Part shown: piece after piece, positions 8,491 to 18,864 of the stretch | Layout of the letters: every line of letters begins with the position of its first letter | How positions within the stretch are numbered: position 1 is the stretch's first letter | Notes under the pieces: model-generated | What the model was told of the DNA's origin: nothing | Seen by the model: only the letters and a program-made list of their open reading frames with translations | Databases searched by the model: none | Translations under genes and position numbers: made by a program | Assembly: GCF_004346195.1 (NCBI RefSeq) | Contig: NZ_SMAK01000016.1 | Location: 1-54,542, forward strand | DNA length: 54,542 nucleotides | Origin: Tepidamorphus gemmatus | GTDB lineage: Bacteria > Pseudomonadota > Alphaproteobacteria > Rhizobiales > Tepidamorphaceae | Direction: 5' to 3'

Positions 8491-10125
8491 ATGACGGACG
8501 AGGCGGACGGCAGGCTGTTCATCGGGCGCAGCGGCGAGCCGGAATATCTCGAGCTCAGCTTGGCCAACCGTCACGGCCTGATCACCGGCGCCACCGGCAC
8601 AGGCAAGACCGTCACCCTGCAGGTTCTTGCCGAGGGCTTTTCGGCGGCGGGCGTGCCGGTCTTCTGCGCGGACGTGAAGGGCGACCTGTCCGGCATTGCC
8701 GAGGCTGGTTCGCCGAAGGATTTCCTGCTGAAGCGCGCTGCCCAGGTCGGCCTCGAGGACTATGCCTTCGCGGCACAGCCGACGATCTTCTGGGACCTGT
8801 TCGGCGAGCAGGGCCACCCGATCCGCACCACCGTCTCGCAGATGGGGCCGCTGCTGCTCGCCCGCCTGCTCGAGCTCAGCGAGGCGCAGGAAGGTGCGCT
8901 CAACATCGCCTTCCGCCTCGCCGACGAGGAGGGGTTGCTGCTGCTCGACCTGAAGGACCTGCGTGCCCTGCTCCAGTACATTGCCGAGCGCGGCAGCGAG
9001 GTCACCACCAGCTACGGCAACATCACCCGCCAGACCATCGGCGCCATACAGCGGCGGCTTCTGGTGCTCGAGAACCAGGGTGGCGCGCATTTCTTCGGCG
9101 AGCCGGAATTCGACATCGAGGACCTGATGCAGGTGAGCCGCGACGGTCGCGGTTATGTCAGCGTGCTGGCCGCCGACAGGCTGATGTCCTCGCCGCGCCT
9201 CTATGCGACCTTCCTGCTGTGGATGCTGTCGGAGCTGTTCGAGCGGCTGCCCGAGGTCGGCGACCCGGAGCGGCCGAAACTGGTCTTCTTCTTCGACGAG
9301 GCGCACCTTCTGTTCAGCGACGCGCCTGCCGCGCTCGTCGAGAAGGTGGAGCAGGTGGTGCGGCTGATCCGCTCCAAGGGCGTCGGCGTTTATTTCGTCA
9401 CGCAGAACCCGCTCGACGTGCCGGAGAAGGTGCTGGCGCAGCTCGGCAACCGCATCCAGCACGCGCTGCGTGCCTATACGCCGCGCGAGCAGAAGGCGGT
9501 CAGGACCGCCGCCGACACCTTCCGGCCCAACCCGGACTTCGATACCGCCCGCGTCATCACCGAACTCGGTGTCGGCGAGGCGCTGGTCTCCACCCTGCGC
9601 GACAGGGGCGTGCCGTCGATGGTGCAGCGGACGCTGGTGCGTCCGCCGGTGTCCCGGCTCGGACCGATCACGCCGCAGGAGCGTGCCGCTCTGCTGGCGA
9701 CCAGCCCGGTGCGCGGGCTCTACGACACCGCGCTCGACCGTGAATCCGCCTACGAGATGCTGGAGGCGCGTGCGCGCCAGCGGCACGCCGAGGTGGCGGC
9801 GGAAAGTGGCCGCTCCGGCGCAGGCGGGCGCTCCCGGACGGAAACCATGACCGGTCTGCCCAAGGAGGTCGAGGACATCGGGATCTCGATCCTCAAGTCG
9901 TTTGGCCGCTCGCTGGCCACGGCCCTCGGCCGCAAGATCGGCGAGAAGGCAGCCTCGAGCACGAAACGTCGCGCCACGACGACATCGGTCCGCAAGGCCG
10001 TCGAGTCGGCACCGACCGCAAGGCCGTCGTCCACCGGTGCGCGGGCGGGCGCGCCGGTCATCGGGCGCGGCGTGCTGGGCTCGCCGAGCCGCATCGGCGG
10101 CTTCGGCGCGTCGGGGAAGTCGTGA
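8491..10125 (+). CDS. DUF853 family HerA-like ATPase
   Basis: This 544-residue P-loop ATPase of the HerA/FtsK superfamily carries Walker A GATGTGKT at residues 33-40, Walker [14 protein letters not shown] with the acidic pair at 269-270, and a [14 protein letters not shown] segment as in DUF853 (E. coli YjgR-like) proteins. The last 120 residues are low-complexity, rich in Ser, Arg, Thr and Gly, and probably disordered. The family is predicted to act on DNA by analogy with HerA; direct function is poorly known. ATG 8491 has a GGAGAG site and the family N-terminus ([14 protein letters not shown]). It stands alone, with its own promoter, divergent from the DUF2267 gene. Confidence 0.9.
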   Translation: MTDEADGRLFIGRSGEPEYLELSLANRHGLITGATGTGKTVTLQVLAEGFSAAGVPVFCADVKGDLSGIAEAGSPKDFLLKRAAQVGLEDYAFAAQPTIFWDLFGEQGHPIRTTVSQMGPLLLARLLELSEAQEGALNIAFRLADEEGLLLLDLKDLRALLQYIAERGSEVTTSYGNITRQTIGAIQRRLLVLENQGGAHFFGEPEFDIEDLMQVSRDGRGYVSVLAADRLMSSPRLYATFLLWMLSELFERLPEVGDPERPKLVFFFDEAHLLFSDAPAALVEKVEQVVRLIRSKGVGVYFVTQNPLDVPEKVLAQLGNRIQHALRAYTPREQKAVRTAADTFRPNPDFDTARVITELGVGEALVSTLRDRGVPSMVQRTLVRPPVSRLGPITPQERAALLATSPVRGLYDTALDRESAYEMLEARARQRHAEVAAESGRSGAGGRSRTETMTGLPKEVEDIGISILKSFGRSLATALGRKIGEKAASSTKRRATTTSVRKAVESAPTARPSSTGARAGAPVIGRGVLGSPSRIGGFGASGKS

Positions 10126-10252
10126 AAGTTTGCCCTCTTTGGCTGTCCCCTCGACTTGACGAACGCTTAACGATAAAAGTTCGCCGATATATTGTTTCAT
10201 GCATATGCGGAATACCGCCCGGGCGTGCGCAGCCCGTCGGGCAGGGGTGGGC

Positions 10253-10678
10253 ATGGACCTCGCGAAGCACGAATACTTCATCCTCCACCCCGATCCGACC
10301 GTCGGGAAGGTGCTCAGGATCATCCTGCGGGAGGCAGGTGCGCAGGCGATCCGGATCTTCGAGGATTTCGTCGGGGCGCTCGCCGCCGTGCGCAACGGCA
10401 AGGGCGATGTATTGCTGGTCGACGAGCGCCTGTGCGGCCCCGTCGACTGGCCGGTCGCCCGAGGCCTGCGGCAGGTCGTTCGCGAGCGGTCGGCGCCCGT
10501 TGCCATCATGATGACGTCCGCGCCCACCCGGCAGATCCTCGAGATGGCGCTGAGCGAGGGCTACGCCTCCGTGATCGCCGTGCCGTTCTCGGTGCGGACC
10601 TTCACCGCCCATGTCGAAAGGGCGTTCAGCGGCCCGCCCCGTCCGGGGGATCTTGCGGACAAGTTCCTGGTGGACTAG
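10253..10678 (+). CDS. Response-regulator receiver-like protein with degenerate active site
   Basis: This 141-residue single-domain protein has a CheY-like beta/alpha pattern: YFILHPDPTVGKVLRIIL (beta1-alpha1), DVLLVDERL (beta3), VAIMMTSAP (beta4), SVIAVPFSVRTF (beta5). The beta3 Asp of VDERL is in the phospho-acceptor position, but the usual acidic pair after beta1 is reduced (HPDP), and the invariant Lys before Pro-Phe is replaced (VPF instead of KPF). It may therefore be phosphorylation-independent. ATG 10253 follows a G-rich ribosome site; an in-frame ATG at 10199 has none. The gap upstream (10126-10198) is AT-rich with TTGACG at 10156, likely carrying the promoter, but no well-spaced -10 is clear. 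Confidence 0.75.
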   Translation: MDLAKHEYFILHPDPTVGKVLRIILREAGAQAIRIFEDFVGALAAVRNGKGDVLLVDERLCGPVDWPVARGLRQVVRERSAPVAIMMTSAPTRQILEMALSEGYASVIAVPFSVRTFTAHVERAFSGPPRPGDLADKFLVD

Positions 10679-10730
10679 CCGTTGCCCCGGGACCGCGGGC
10701 CGCCGGCCCGCCACAACGGGGAGTTTCGAC

Positions 10731-12125
10731 ATGGCGACGATCGACAAGGTGCTGGCGGCGATTGACGCCGATCTCGATGCGAGCCTGGCGAGGTTGTTCG
10801 AGCTCGTCCGCATCCCGAGCGTTTCCACCGATCCCGCCCATGATGCCGATTGCCGCCGCGCGGCGCAGTGGGTGGTCGACCAGCTCGCCGGGCTCGGATT
10901 CGAAGCCTCGGCCCGCGACACCGGCGGCCAGCCGATGGTGGTCGCCCATGGCGGCGCCGCGCGCGGACCCGGCGTGCCGCATGTGCTGTTCTACGGTCAC
11001 TACGACGTGCAGCCGGCCGACCCGCTCGACCTGTGGGAGACGCCGCCCTTCGAGCCGCGTCTCGTCGAAACTGCCACCGGCCGCCAGATCGTCGGGCGCG
11101 GCGCCTCCGACGACAAGGGCCAGTTCATGACCTTCGTCGAGGCCTGCCGCGCCTGGATCTCGGCCACAGGCAACCTGCCGATCGCTGTCACCGTGCTCAT
11201 CGAGGGCGAGGAGGAATCCGGCAGCCGCAGTCTCGGCCCGTTCCTCGAGGCCCACAAGGACGAGCTGCGGGCCGACCTGGCGCTGGTCTGCGACACCGGC
11301 ATGTGGAACCGCGAGACGCCGGCGATCACGACGATGCTGCGTGGCCTGCTGCTCGAGGAGGTGATCGTCACCGCCGCCAGCCGCGACCTCCATTCGGGCA
11401 TGTTCGGCGGCCCGGCCCGCAATCCGATCCGGGTGCTGGCGCGCATCATCGCCGATCTGCACGATGAGACCGGTCGCATCCAGGTGCCGGACTTCTACGA
11501 TGGCGTGTCGGAGCTCGACGAGGACGTGCGTCGGCAATGGCAGGAGCTCGGCTTCGACGCCGGCGGTTTTCTCGCCGATGTCGGCCTGTCGATCCCGGCG
11601 GGCGAGGCCGGGCGCAGTGTGCTCGAGCAGATCTGGTCGCGCCCGACCTGCGACGTCAACGGCATCATCGGCGGCTACACCGGCGAGGGCACCAAGACGG
11701 TGATCCCGTCGCGGGCATCCGCCAAGATCTCCTTCCGGCTGGTCGGCGACCAGGACCCGCTGCGAATCCGTGAATCGTTCCGCGGCTTCGTGCGCGACCG
11801 TATCCCGGCCGACTGTTCGGTCGAGTTCATCGGCCACGGGGCGAGCCCGGCGCTGACGGTGGACATGTCGCGGCCCGAGTTCGCCCGCTGTGCCGAGGCT
11901 CTGGCGGCGGAGTTCGGCCGGCCGGCGGTGATGATGGGCTGCGGCGGGTCGATCCCGATCGTCGGCGATTTCAAGCGCACGCTCGGCATGGAGTCGGTGC
12001 TGATCGGGTTCGGCCTCGACGATGACCGTGTGCACAGCCCGAACGAGAAGTACGAGCTGTCGAGCTATCATCACGGCACCCGCGCCTGGGCGCGGGTGAT
12101 CGGGGCCCTGGCAGGATCCGTCTGA
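10731..12125 (+). CDS. M20 family metallopeptidase (dipeptidase / acylase type)
   Basis: This 464-residue di-zinc hydrolase of the M20 family (ArgE/DapE/CPG2/carnosinase group) carries the metal and catalytic sites GHYDVQP (H90, D92), RGASDDKG (bridging Asp near 127), EGEEESGS (Glu pair near 160-161), CDTG and the lid-domain His in RDLHSGMFGG. C-terminal NEKYELSSYHHG provides the last His ligand. Length and motif spacing match the M20 dipeptidase branch (PRK08201-like). Likely substrates are dipeptides or N-acyl amino acids; specificity is not determinable here. ATG 10731 follows CGGGGAG. The gene converges on the Met-rich secreted protein gene 19 bases beyond its stop. Confidence 0.92.
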   Translation: MATIDKVLAAIDADLDASLARLFELVRIPSVSTDPAHDADCRRAAQWVVDQLAGLGFEASARDTGGQPMVVAHGGAARGPGVPHVLFYGHYDVQPADPLDLWETPPFEPRLVETATGRQIVGRGASDDKGQFMTFVEACRAWISATGNLPIAVTVLIEGEEESGSRSLGPFLEAHKDELRADLALVCDTGMWNRETPAITTMLRGLLLEEVIVTAASRDLHSGMFGGPARNPIRVLARIIADLHDETGRIQVPDFYDGVSELDEDVRRQWQELGFDAGGFLADVGLSIPAGEAGRSVLEQIWSRPTCDVNGIIGGYTGEGTKTVIPSRASAKISFRLVGDQDPLRIRESFRGFVRDRIPADCSVEFIGHGASPALTVDMSRPEFARCAEALAAEFGRPAVMMGCGGSIPIVGDFKRTLGMESVLIGFGLDDDRVHSPNEKYELSSYHHGTRAWARVIGALAGSV

Positions 12126-12144
12126 CGGACGCCTGTCCGGAAGG

Positions 12145-12717
12145 TCAGAACGGCAGGCCGCCGCCCGGCTTCATCTCGCCCATGCCGGGCAGGTTGGCCG
12201 GCATGTCCATGACCGTCAGATTCGCCGGGATCTCGAAATGTGCAGGATCCTGCGCGACCCTCTCGATGTTGGTCAGGCGGGAGAAAAAGCCCTCGCCGGA
12301 GACCTCGAGCGGGATGTTGTCGTCGGTCAGGCAGGCCCTGGCCGTCTGCACCAGCCAGATGGTGCAGGTCTCACCGTCGATCGCGCGGCTGGTGCCCGTA
12401 TCGGTCGCATGGAAGCTGTCGTCGCGGATGCTCGGCAGCCGCATCGCCATGCCCGGCATCTGGCTCGACCACATGATCATGTCGCCTTCGGGCATCGAGC
12501 GCACCGAGCTCATTTCCATGCCCATCTGGGTCATGTCGAGCCGCATCTTCTTCAGAGAAGCGGAATAGCGCATCTTCGCCCGGACCTGAGTGCCGGTGCC
12601 GTCCTCCAGCACCCAGTCGCCGCTGAAGTCGACCTTGGGATAGGGCTGCTCGGCGGCGGCCGGCAGGGACAGGGCGAGCGCGGCGACCATCATCAGGATC
12701 GACATCGGGCGGATCAT
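12145..12717 (-). CDS. Secreted Met-rich protein, DUF4412-like
   Basis: This 190-residue protein has a signal peptide (MIRPMSILMMVAALALSLPA, cleavage after AAA near residue 22). The mature part is beta-rich and contains many methionines (KKMRLDMTQMGMEMSSVRSM and MIMWSSQMPGMAMRLPSI), resembling DUF4412-type periplasmic proteins. Two cysteines (in GETCTIW and ARACLTD) could form a disulfide. Function is unknown; Met-rich periplasmic proteins sometimes bind copper, but no copper genes are nearby. It is divergent from the DUF1131 lipoprotein gene across a 203-base gap (12718-12920), in which I see no clear promoter. Confidence 0.6.
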   Translation of the reverse strand: MIRPMSILMMVAALALSLPAAAEQPYPKVDFSGDWVLEDGTGTQVRAKMRYSASLKKMRLDMTQMGMEMSSVRSMPEGDMIMWSSQMPGMAMRLPSIRDDSFHATDTGTSRAIDGETCTIWLVQTARACLTDDNIPLEVSGEGFFSRLTNIERVAQDPAHFEIPANLTVMDMPANLPGMGEMKPGGGLPF

Positions 12718-12920
12718 CGGAGCCTCCTTGCGGCTGTCATGCGGTCGTTCTGCCGCAGCCGGACGAGCTTCGCCAGCCGGATGCGACGATCGGACCGTCG
12801 ATTCCGGCGAAGCTGACGCAACGGCGCCACGATCGCGGCGGAGAAGCTTTTGCTTGCGGCTGTCGCCGGCCTTGTGTACCGGACTGTGCCGTTCCGATCG
12901 ATTGCCGAGGCGAACTGCCG

Positions 12921-13505
12921 ATGTTGCGTAGACTGGTTGTTGCCGGAGCTCTCCTTGGGATGCTGCCGCTGCTGGCCGCCTGCGGCGGCGAGGAGGCGCC
13001 AGCGGTGGCCTCCGTCATCCCCGTCTCGCACCGGATCAGTGCGGATCAGGCCGGACCGATCACCGCCGGAACGCCCTATTCGGCGGCGGCGCTGCGCCAA
13101 CTCTTTCCCGACCATCGCATCGACGTGATCGCCACCGCCGACGAGGACGGCGTGGTCAACGCCCTGACCGTCTTCGATGACGGCCTGCAGGTGATGATGG
13201 CGATCCCGGCGCCGGGCGGCCGCACCATCAAGGCCGTGCACGGCTCTGGGCTCGCGGTGGCCGGACCGAACGGCGAGCGGCTCGGCATGAGCTTCCGCCA
13301 GATCGGCGTCGACCGCTCCGCCTGCCGGGTCGGCACCAACGCCTGGGCGGGCATGGCCGTCTGTCAGGCACGCGGGACCCGCAATGTCTTCCTGGTCTTC
13401 GACAATGGCGGCTGGAACGGCCCGCCGAACGAGCTTGCGCCGGCCGCCTCGCTTGCCCAGGGCCAGCTGCAGCGCATCGTCTGGGTGCCGCCATCCGGCG
13501 CCTGA
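12921..13505 (+). CDS. DUF1131 family lipoprotein (YfeY-like)
   Basis: This 194-residue lipoprotein has a signal ending in lipobox LLAAC (Cys near residue 21). The mature part follows the E. coli YfeY / DUF1131 pattern: a PITAGTPYSAAALRQLFP segment, paired cysteines (DRSACRVGTN and GMAVCQA), and a C-terminal block with GGWNGPPNELAP and IVWVPP matching the W-GP...IW end of YfeY. In enterobacteria the family is under sigmaE control; its role in the envelope is unknown. ATG 12921 begins the signal peptide. The gap after it (13506-13614) holds a CCCGGC/GCCGGG palindromic element. Confidence 0.75.
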   Translation: MLRRLVVAGALLGMLPLLAACGGEEAPAVASVIPVSHRISADQAGPITAGTPYSAAALRQLFPDHRIDVIATADEDGVVNALTVFDDGLQVMMAIPAPGGRTIKAVHGSGLAVAGPNGERLGMSFRQIGVDRSACRVGTNAWAGMAVCQARGTRNVFLVFDNGGWNGPPNELAPAASLAQGQLQRIVWVPPSGA

Positions 13506-13548
13506 CGGCCATAGTCGAGGCCGCGGCCGTCGCCGTGGCTGCACGGCA

Positions 13549-13574
13549 CCCGGCTCGCGCTTCGCTTGGCCGGG
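13549..13574. repeat. Intergenic palindromic element
   Basis: CCCGGC (13549-13554) and GCCGGG (13569-13574) flank a CGCTTCGC-containing loop and are followed by ATGACG. This shape (CCCGGC...GCCGGGATGACG) resembles the dispersed palindromes common in rhizobial intergenic DNA. Related fragments (CCGGGATGAC) occur at about 1551 and 3125. Confidence 0.4.
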
Positions 13575-13614
13575 ATGACGCGCTATATGCTCATCGCCTC
13601 GTGACGTCGACCGG

Positions 13615-14646
13615 ATGCCATCCGACATGCAGCTATCGCCGCCCCGTGCCGGGGACGAGCCGCCGATCCTCGGCCTGCCGCTCGATACGGCGGTCGCGCG
13701 CCTGCGCGCCGGCGACAGGGCAATCCTGGCGCGGGCGATAACGCTGGTCGAATCGCGCCGTCCGGATCACCGGCAGATCGCGGCGCGGCTGCTGCAGGCG
13801 GTGCTGCCCTTCACCGGCGAGGCGATACGGGTCGGCATCACCGGCGTGCCGGGCGTCGGCAAGTCCACCACCATCGACCAGCTGGGCATCCGGCTCACCG
13901 CCGCCGGCCACAGGGTCGCCGTGCTGGCCGTCGATCCGTCCTCGCAGCGGACCGGCGGCTCGATCCTCGGTGACAAGACGCGCATGGCCCGGCTTTCTGC
14001 CGAGGCCAACGCCTTCATCCGCCCCTCGCCGACCGCCGGCACGCTGGGCGGCGTTGCCGCACGCACGCGCGAGTCGATGCTGATCTGCGAGGCAGCCGGC
14101 TTCGATGTCGTCCTCGTCGAGACGGTCGGCACCGGCCAGTCGGAGACCGCCGTTGCCGACATGGTCGATGTCTTCGTGGTGCTGGCGCTGCCCGGGGCCG
14201 GCGACGAGTTGCAGGGCATCAAGAAGGGCGTGCTGGAAATCGCCGACATCATTGCTGTCAACAAGGCCGATGGCGACAACGCCGAGCGCGCCCGCCGGGC
14301 GGCGGCCGAATACCGCGCTGCGCTTCACATCCTCACCCCGGCCAGCGCCGGCTGGTCGCCGCCGGTGCTGACGATTTCCGGGCTCGCCGGTACCGGTCTC
14401 GATACGCTCTGGACGACCATCGGCGAGCATCGTGCCGCGATGCGCGCGAGCGGCGAATTCCATGCCCGTCGCCGTCGTCAGCAGGTGCGCTGGATGTGGA
14501 CGATGCTCGAGGAGCGCCTTCTCGCGCGCCTGCGATCCGATCCGGCGGTGGCGGCGCGGATCGACGAACTGGAGCGCGAGGTCGGGGCCGGCCGCATGGC
14601 TCCGGCCGCCGCCGTCGAGGACATCGCCGAACGGCTCGGGGTGTAG
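13615..14646 (+). CDS. meaB: MeaB/ArgK-type G3E GTPase, methylmalonyl-CoA mutase chaperone
   Basis: This 343-residue protein protects and reactivates methylmalonyl-CoA mutase by gating adenosylcobalamin loading in a GTP-dependent manner. Motifs are the P-loop GVPGVGKST (77-85), AVDPSSQRTGGSILGDKTRM (Mg and switch region), ETVGTGQSE (Walker B/switch) and the base-specificity motif NKADGDN. The C-terminal dimerization arm (RRRQQVRWMWTMLEERLLAR) is present. The start at 13615 is the first ATG; ATG 13627 is an alternative and neither has a strong ribosome site. It lies about 6 kb from mutAB on the opposite strand and is followed 3 bases later by the pyroglutamyl-peptidase gene. Confidence 0.93.
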   Translation: MPSDMQLSPPRAGDEPPILGLPLDTAVARLRAGDRAILARAITLVESRRPDHRQIAARLLQAVLPFTGEAIRVGITGVPGVGKSTTIDQLGIRLTAAGHRVAVLAVDPSSQRTGGSILGDKTRMARLSAEANAFIRPSPTAGTLGGVAARTRESMLICEAAGFDVVLVETVGTGQSETAVADMVDVFVVLALPGAGDELQGIKKGVLEIADIIAVNKADGDNAERARRAAAEYRAALHILTPASAGWSPPVLTISGLAGTGLDTLWTTIGEHRAAMRASGEFHARRRRQQVRWMWTMLEERLLARLRSDPAVAARIDELEREVGAGRMAPAAAVEDIAERLGV

Positions 14647-14649
14647 CCG

Positions 14650-15309
14650 ATGGCGCTTGCGCCGCGCATCCTCGTCACCGGCTTTTCCGCCTTTCCCGGC
14701 GCTCGCAGCAATCCGAGCGAGGGGCTGGTCGCCGGGCTTGCCGTCGAGGCGCTGTCGAGCCGGCTCGGCATCGCGCTTGCGACGGCCGTCCTGCCGACCG
14801 AATACGACGGCGTAGGCGAGCAGCTGCCGCGGCTCTGGCGTGACCTCGCGCCCGACGCGGTGATTCATTTCGGTCTGGCCGGGCGGGCACGTCACGTGCG
14901 GCTCGAGACATGCGGCCGCAATGCCTGTGCACCGTTCCGCCCGGATGCGGCGGGGCGCCTGCCGCGCGGGCATGTCATCGAGCCCGGCGGACCGATCCTG
15001 CGCCGCGTGACGCTGCCCGTCGCATGGATCGCCGCCGCATTCGCCCGGCAGGGCATTCCGGCGACGATCTCCGTCGATGCCGGCCGTTATCTGTGCAACG
15101 TCGCGACCTATCTGTCGCTGGCGATCGCGGCGCAGGCGCCCGGGCCGAAGCCGCTTGTCGGCTTCGTCCATCTGCCCTGGCCGCGCGAGGAGCGCATTGC
15201 CCGTGCGCCGTCAGATCGCCCCGGCTGGTCGCAGCTGGCGCAGGCGGTGGAGACGGCGATTGCCGTGACCGCGCTGAAGGCGCGGCGGCGGACGGCGCCA
15301 CTCCCGTAA
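14650..15309 (+). CDS. Pyroglutamyl-peptidase I family cysteine peptidase (C15)
   Basis: This 219-residue protein has the C15 fold signature: [11 protein letters not shown] at the N-terminus, a Glu in VRLETCGRN (E86), the active-site Cys in [10 protein letters not shown] (C149) and the His in GFVHLPW (H174), so a complete Glu-Cys-His triad is plausible. The reaction would be removal of N-terminal 5-oxoproline from peptides. The Glu region is more divergent than usual, so substrate range may differ. The ATG begins 3 bases after the meaB stop, indicating an operon. It converges on gcdH. Confidence 0.82.
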   Translation: MALAPRILVTGFSAFPGARSNPSEGLVAGLAVEALSSRLGIALATAVLPTEYDGVGEQLPRLWRDLAPDAVIHFGLAGRARHVRLETCGRNACAPFRPDAAGRLPRGHVIEPGGPILRRVTLPVAWIAAAFARQGIPATISVDAGRYLCNVATYLSLAIAAQAPGPKPLVGFVHLPWPREERIARAPSDRPGWSQLAQAVETAIAVTALKARRRTAPLP

Positions 15310-15370
15310 CCGCAATCGGCGGGCGGTGAGGGGCCTGCCCAGGCGACGGACCCGCCGGAAGGCCATGCCC

Positions 15371-16588
15371 TCAGAAGAAGGCCTGCAGCCCGGTCTGCGC
15401 GCGGCCGAGGATCAGCGCGTGGATGTCGTGCGTGCCCTCGTAGGTATTGACCGTCTCGAGGTTGGCAAGGTGGCGCATGACGTGGAACTCGTCGGCGATG
15501 CCGTTGCCGCCGTGCATGTCGCGGGCCATGCGGGCGATGTCGAGCGCCTTGCCGCAATTGTTGCGCTTGACGATGGAGATCATCTCCGGCGCCATCTTTC
15601 CCTCGTCCATCAGCCGGCCGACGCGCAACGAGCCCTGAAGACCGAGTGCGATTTCGGTCTGCATGTCGGCGAGCTTCTTCTGGACGAGCTGGGTTGCGGC
15701 GAGCGGCTTGCCGAACTGCTTGCGGTCGAGCGTGTACTGGCGGGCGGCGTGCCAGCAGAACTCGGCCGCCCCCATCGCGCCCCACGAGATGCCGTAGCGC
15801 GCCCGGTTGAGGCAGCCGAACGGACCCTTCAGGCCGGAAACGTTGGGAAGCAGTGCCTCCTCACCGACCTCCACCCCATCCATGACGATCTCGCCGGTGA
15901 TCGAGGTGCGCAGGCTGAGCTTGCCCTCGATCTTCGGGGCCGACAGGCCCTTCATCCCCTTCTCCAGAATGAAGCCGCGGATCTGGTCGCCATGCGCGGC
16001 CGACTTTGCCCAGACCACCATGACGTCGGCGATCGGCGAATTGGAGATCCACATCTTCGAGCCGATGAGGCGGTAGCCGTTGGCCGTCTTCTCGGCGCGC
16101 GTCTTCATGCTGCCGGGGTCCGAGCCGGCATCGGGTTCGGTCAGGCCGAAGCAGCCGACATATTCGCCGGTGGCGAGCTTCGGGAGGTACTTCCTGCGCT
16201 GCGCCTCGTCGCCATAGGCATAGATCGGATACATTACCAGCGAGGACTGCACGCTCATCATCGAGCGGTAACCGGAATCGACGCGTTCGACCTCGCGCGC
16301 CACCAGCCCGTAGGAGACATAGCCGGCGCCGACGCCGCCATATTCCTCTGGGATCGTCACGCCGAGCAGGCCGAGCGCGCCCATCTCGCTGAAGATCGCC
16401 CTGTCGGTCTTCTCCTCGCGATAGGCCTCCAGCACCCGCGGCATCAGCCGGTCCTGCGCATAGGCGCGGGCGGTGTCGCGGATCATCCGTTCGTCCTCGG
16501 TCAGCTGATCCTCGAGCAGGAACGGATCCTCCCAGACGAAGGCGGCGTAGCCGGCTGCGGCGGGCTTGGACTGTGCGGCGACGGACAT
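15371..16588 (-). CDS. gcdH: Glutaryl-CoA dehydrogenase
   Basis: This 405-residue FAD enzyme of the acyl-CoA dehydrogenase family oxidatively decarboxylates glutaryl-CoA to crotonyl-CoA in lysine, tryptophan and benzoate-type catabolism. Diagnostic GcdH blocks are [32 protein letters not shown] (FAD/substrate), [24 protein letters not shown] and the catalytic base E384 in [12 protein letters not shown]. The Arg of the glutaryl-specific RSMMS region is present. ATG 16588 has a GAGG ribosome site. A GTTCG/CGAAC dyad lies 40-54 bases upstream. It converges on the peptidase gene and is read in the same direction as ptrB and msrB. Confidence 0.96.
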   Translation of the reverse strand: MSVAAQSKPAAAGYAAFVWEDPFLLEDQLTEDERMIRDTARAYAQDRLMPRVLEAYREEKTDRAIFSEMGALGLLGVTIPEEYGGVGAGYVSYGLVAREVERVDSGYRSMMSVQSSLVMYPIYAYGDEAQRRKYLPKLATGEYVGCFGLTEPDAGSDPGSMKTRAEKTANGYRLIGSKMWISNSPIADVMVVWAKSAAHGDQIRGFILEKGMKGLSAPKIEGKLSLRTSITGEIVMDGVEVGEEALLPNVSGLKGPFGCLNRARYGISWGAMGAAEFCWHAARQYTLDRKQFGKPLAATQLVQKKLADMQTEIALGLQGSLRVGRLMDEGKMAPEMISIVKRNNCGKALDIARMARDMHGGNGIADEFHVMRHLANLETVNTYEGTHDIHALILGRAQTGLQAFF

Positions 16589-16627
16589 GATCGGGACCTC
16601 GCGACAAGTGTGGGCGCAACATTGCCT

Positions 16628-16642
16628 GTTCGTTGCGCGAAC
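16628..16642. promoter_or_regulatory. 15-bp dyad upstream of gcdH
   Basis: GTTCG (16628-16632) and CGAAC (16638-16642) flank TTGCG in the 131-base gap between ptrB and gcdH, 40-54 bases before the gcdH ATG. The position fits an operator, but the arms are short and no regulator is adjacent. I see no other feature in this gap. Confidence 0.3.
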
Positions 16643-16719
16643 ACTTAGCCCAACGATTCGGCGATGTCGAGACCGCAGTGCGCATGAGCCCCATTCGGAG
16701 CATGATGGCCAGGGCGACG

Positions 16720-18864
16720 TCAGCCTGAGGATGCGGTTCGGCGATTCCGGGCGGGCGCGCCGGCCTTACCTGTCACCTTCAGCACGAAGGCATAGATCAG
16801 CGCGATCTCCTTCAGCCGGTCGAAGCGGCCGGCGGCGCCGGCGTGACCGGCATCCATGTTCGTCCGCAGCAGGATCATGTTGTCGCTGGTGGATCGTTCC
16901 CGCAGCCGTGCCACCCACTTGGCCGGCTCCCAGTAGGTGACCCTCGGATCGGTCAATCCGGCGAGCGCCAGGATGTGGGGGTAGGGTAGCGGGGCAACGT
17001 TATCGTAGGGGCTGTAGCTGGCGATGGTGTCGTAGGCCTCGGCACTCTCGATCGGATTGCCCCATTCGGGCCATTCCGGCGGCGTCAGCGGCAGGCTGTC
17101 GTCGAGCATGGTGGCAAGCACGTCGACGAATGGCACCTCGGCGACGATGCCGAGGAACAATTCCGGCGCCATGTTGGCGACCGCTCCCATCAGCATCCCG
17201 CCGGCCGATCCCCCCTGCGCGACGATCCGCCCGCGGGCGGTGTAGCCGGTTGCGGCGAGATGTTCGGCGACGGCGATGAAGTCGGTGAACGTGTTGGTCT
17301 TCCTGGCCGCCTTGCCGTCCCTGTACCAGTGGTAGCCCTTCTCCTTGCCGCCGCGGACATGGGCGATGGCGAACACCAGACCGCGGTCGACGATCGACAG
17401 CCAGTTGGTATTGAAGGCGGCGGGTACCGATATCCCGTAGGCACCATAGCCGTAGAGCAGGCAGGGCGCGGTCCCGTCGATCGGCGTATCGCGATGATGC
17501 AGTACCGAGACCGGCACGCTTTCGCCGTCCGGTGCAGGTGCATGCAGCCGGCGAACGATATAATCGTCCGGGTCGTGGCCGCTCGGCACCTCCTGCCGCT
17601 TGCGCAGCCTCCGCGCGCGGCTCTCCATGTCGTAGTCGAACACCTGCGCCGGTGTGCGCATCGAGGAATAGGAGAAGCGGATCGTTGTCGTGTCGAACTC
17701 GTAGCCGTGCTGCAGGCTCAGCGAATAGGCCTCCTCGTCGAAGGCGATGGCATGTTCCGCACCATCGGCGAACCGGTGGATGACGATCCGCGGCAGCCCG
17801 TCCTCGCGCTCCAGCCTGACCAGATGTCCGGCATAGACCGCCACCTCGAGGATCAGCCGGCCGCGGCGGTGGGATACGAGATCGCGCCAGGCCCCGGGCG
17901 TCGGGTCCGCGAGCGGCGCCGTGACGATCCTGAAGTCCTCCGCCCCGCCGTCATTGGTCAGGATGATCAGCGCGTCGCCGTGATGCTCGACGCTGTACTC
18001 GACGCCTCTCCGTCGTGCGGCGATCAACCTCGGAGCGGCTTCCGGGGCGGCCGCCTCGATCAGACGGATCTCCGAGGTCTCGTGGTCGTGCGCGTCGATG
18101 ACGATGAAGCGGCGCGACTGCGTCCTGCCGACGCTTACGAAGAAACCCGGGTCATGTTCCTCGTAGACCACCGTGTCCGCCTCGACCGGCGTCCCGATCC
18201 TGTGCCGCATCACCCGGCGCGGCCGGTGATTGTCATCGAGCCAAGTGTAGAACAGGTGGCGTCCGTCCGCCGACCAGACCGCGCTGCCGGTGGTGCCGGG
18301 CACGACGTCCTCGAGATCCTGGCCGGAGGCAAGATCGCGGATGCGCAGCGTGAAATACTCCGAGCCCGTCTCGTCGCTGCCGTACCACATCAGCCGGTGG
18401 TCGGGACTGTGTCCGGCGCCGGACAGCCGGAAATAGGCCTTGTCGGCGGCGAGGTAGTCGGCGTCGATCAGAACCTCTTCGTCGCCGCCGTCGCGTGGCG
18501 TGCGGACGATCAAGGGATGCTGGCCGCCGGCAACATAGCGGGTGGCGTAGGCATAGGGGCCGTCCGGCGCGGGAACGCTCGAATCGTCCTCCCGGATGCG
18601 GCCGCGCATCTCGGTGAACAGCTCCTCCTGCAGGTGCTCGGTGCCGTGCAGCGCCTGTGCCGCCCAGGCGTTCTCGGCCTCCAGATGGGCGCGGATCGCC
18701 GGATCGAGCCGGGCCGGATCGCGCATCACCTCCTGCCAGTTGTCGGCCCTGAGCCAGGCATAGTCGTCGATGCGCTCGCGTCCGTGGTGGATCGAGCGGA
18801 CCGGCCGCCGCTCGGCGCGGGGCGGCACAGCCCGCGACGCCGGCCGTTCCGTGTCAATCGCCAT
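16720..18864 (-). CDS. ptrB: Oligopeptidase B (S9A prolyl oligopeptidase family)
   Basis: This 714-residue serine peptidase has an N-terminal beta-propeller (about residues 60-420) and a C-terminal alpha/beta-hydrolase domain. The nucleophile elbow is [10 protein letters not shown], the Asp lies in [15 protein letters not shown] and the His in [11 protein letters not shown], the order and context of oligopeptidase B, which cleaves small peptides after basic residues. The [17 protein letters not shown] start ([20 protein letters not shown]) is also family-specific. ATG 18864 overlaps the msrB stop by 11 bases; a TTG at 18876 is less likely. Translational coupling to msrB is expected. Confidence 0.93.
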   Translation of the reverse strand: MAIDTERPASRAVPPRAERRPVRSIHHGRERIDDYAWLRADNWQEVMRDPARLDPAIRAHLEAENAWAAQALHGTEHLQEELFTEMRGRIREDDSSVPAPDGPYAYATRYVAGGQHPLIVRTPRDGGDEEVLIDADYLAADKAYFRLSGAGHSPDHRLMWYGSDETGSEYFTLRIRDLASGQDLEDVVPGTTGSAVWSADGRHLFYTWLDDNHRPRRVMRHRIGTPVEADTVVYEEHDPGFFVSVGRTQSRRFIVIDAHDHETSEIRLIEAAAPEAAPRLIAARRRGVEYSVEHHGDALIILTNDGGAEDFRIVTAPLADPTPGAWRDLVSHRRGRLILEVAVYAGHLVRLEREDGLPRIVIHRFADGAEHAIAFDEEAYSLSLQHGYEFDTTTIRFSYSSMRTPAQVFDYDMESRARRLRKRQEVPSGHDPDDYIVRRLHAPAPDGESVPVSVLHHRDTPIDGTAPCLLYGYGAYGISVPAAFNTNWLSIVDRGLVFAIAHVRGGKEKGYHWYRDGKAARKTNTFTDFIAVAEHLAATGYTARGRIVAQGGSAGGMLMGAVANMAPELFLGIVAEVPFVDVLATMLDDSLPLTPPEWPEWGNPIESAEAYDTIASYSPYDNVAPLPYPHILALAGLTDPRVTYWEPAKWVARLRERSTSDNMILLRTNMDAGHAGAAGRFDRLKEIALIYAFVLKVTGKAGAPARNRRTASSG

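Noticed and set aside
12126-12139. CGGAC/GTCCG hairpin between the M20 peptidase and the Met-rich protein genes as a terminator
   Set aside because: Only five base pairs and no T-run on either strand.
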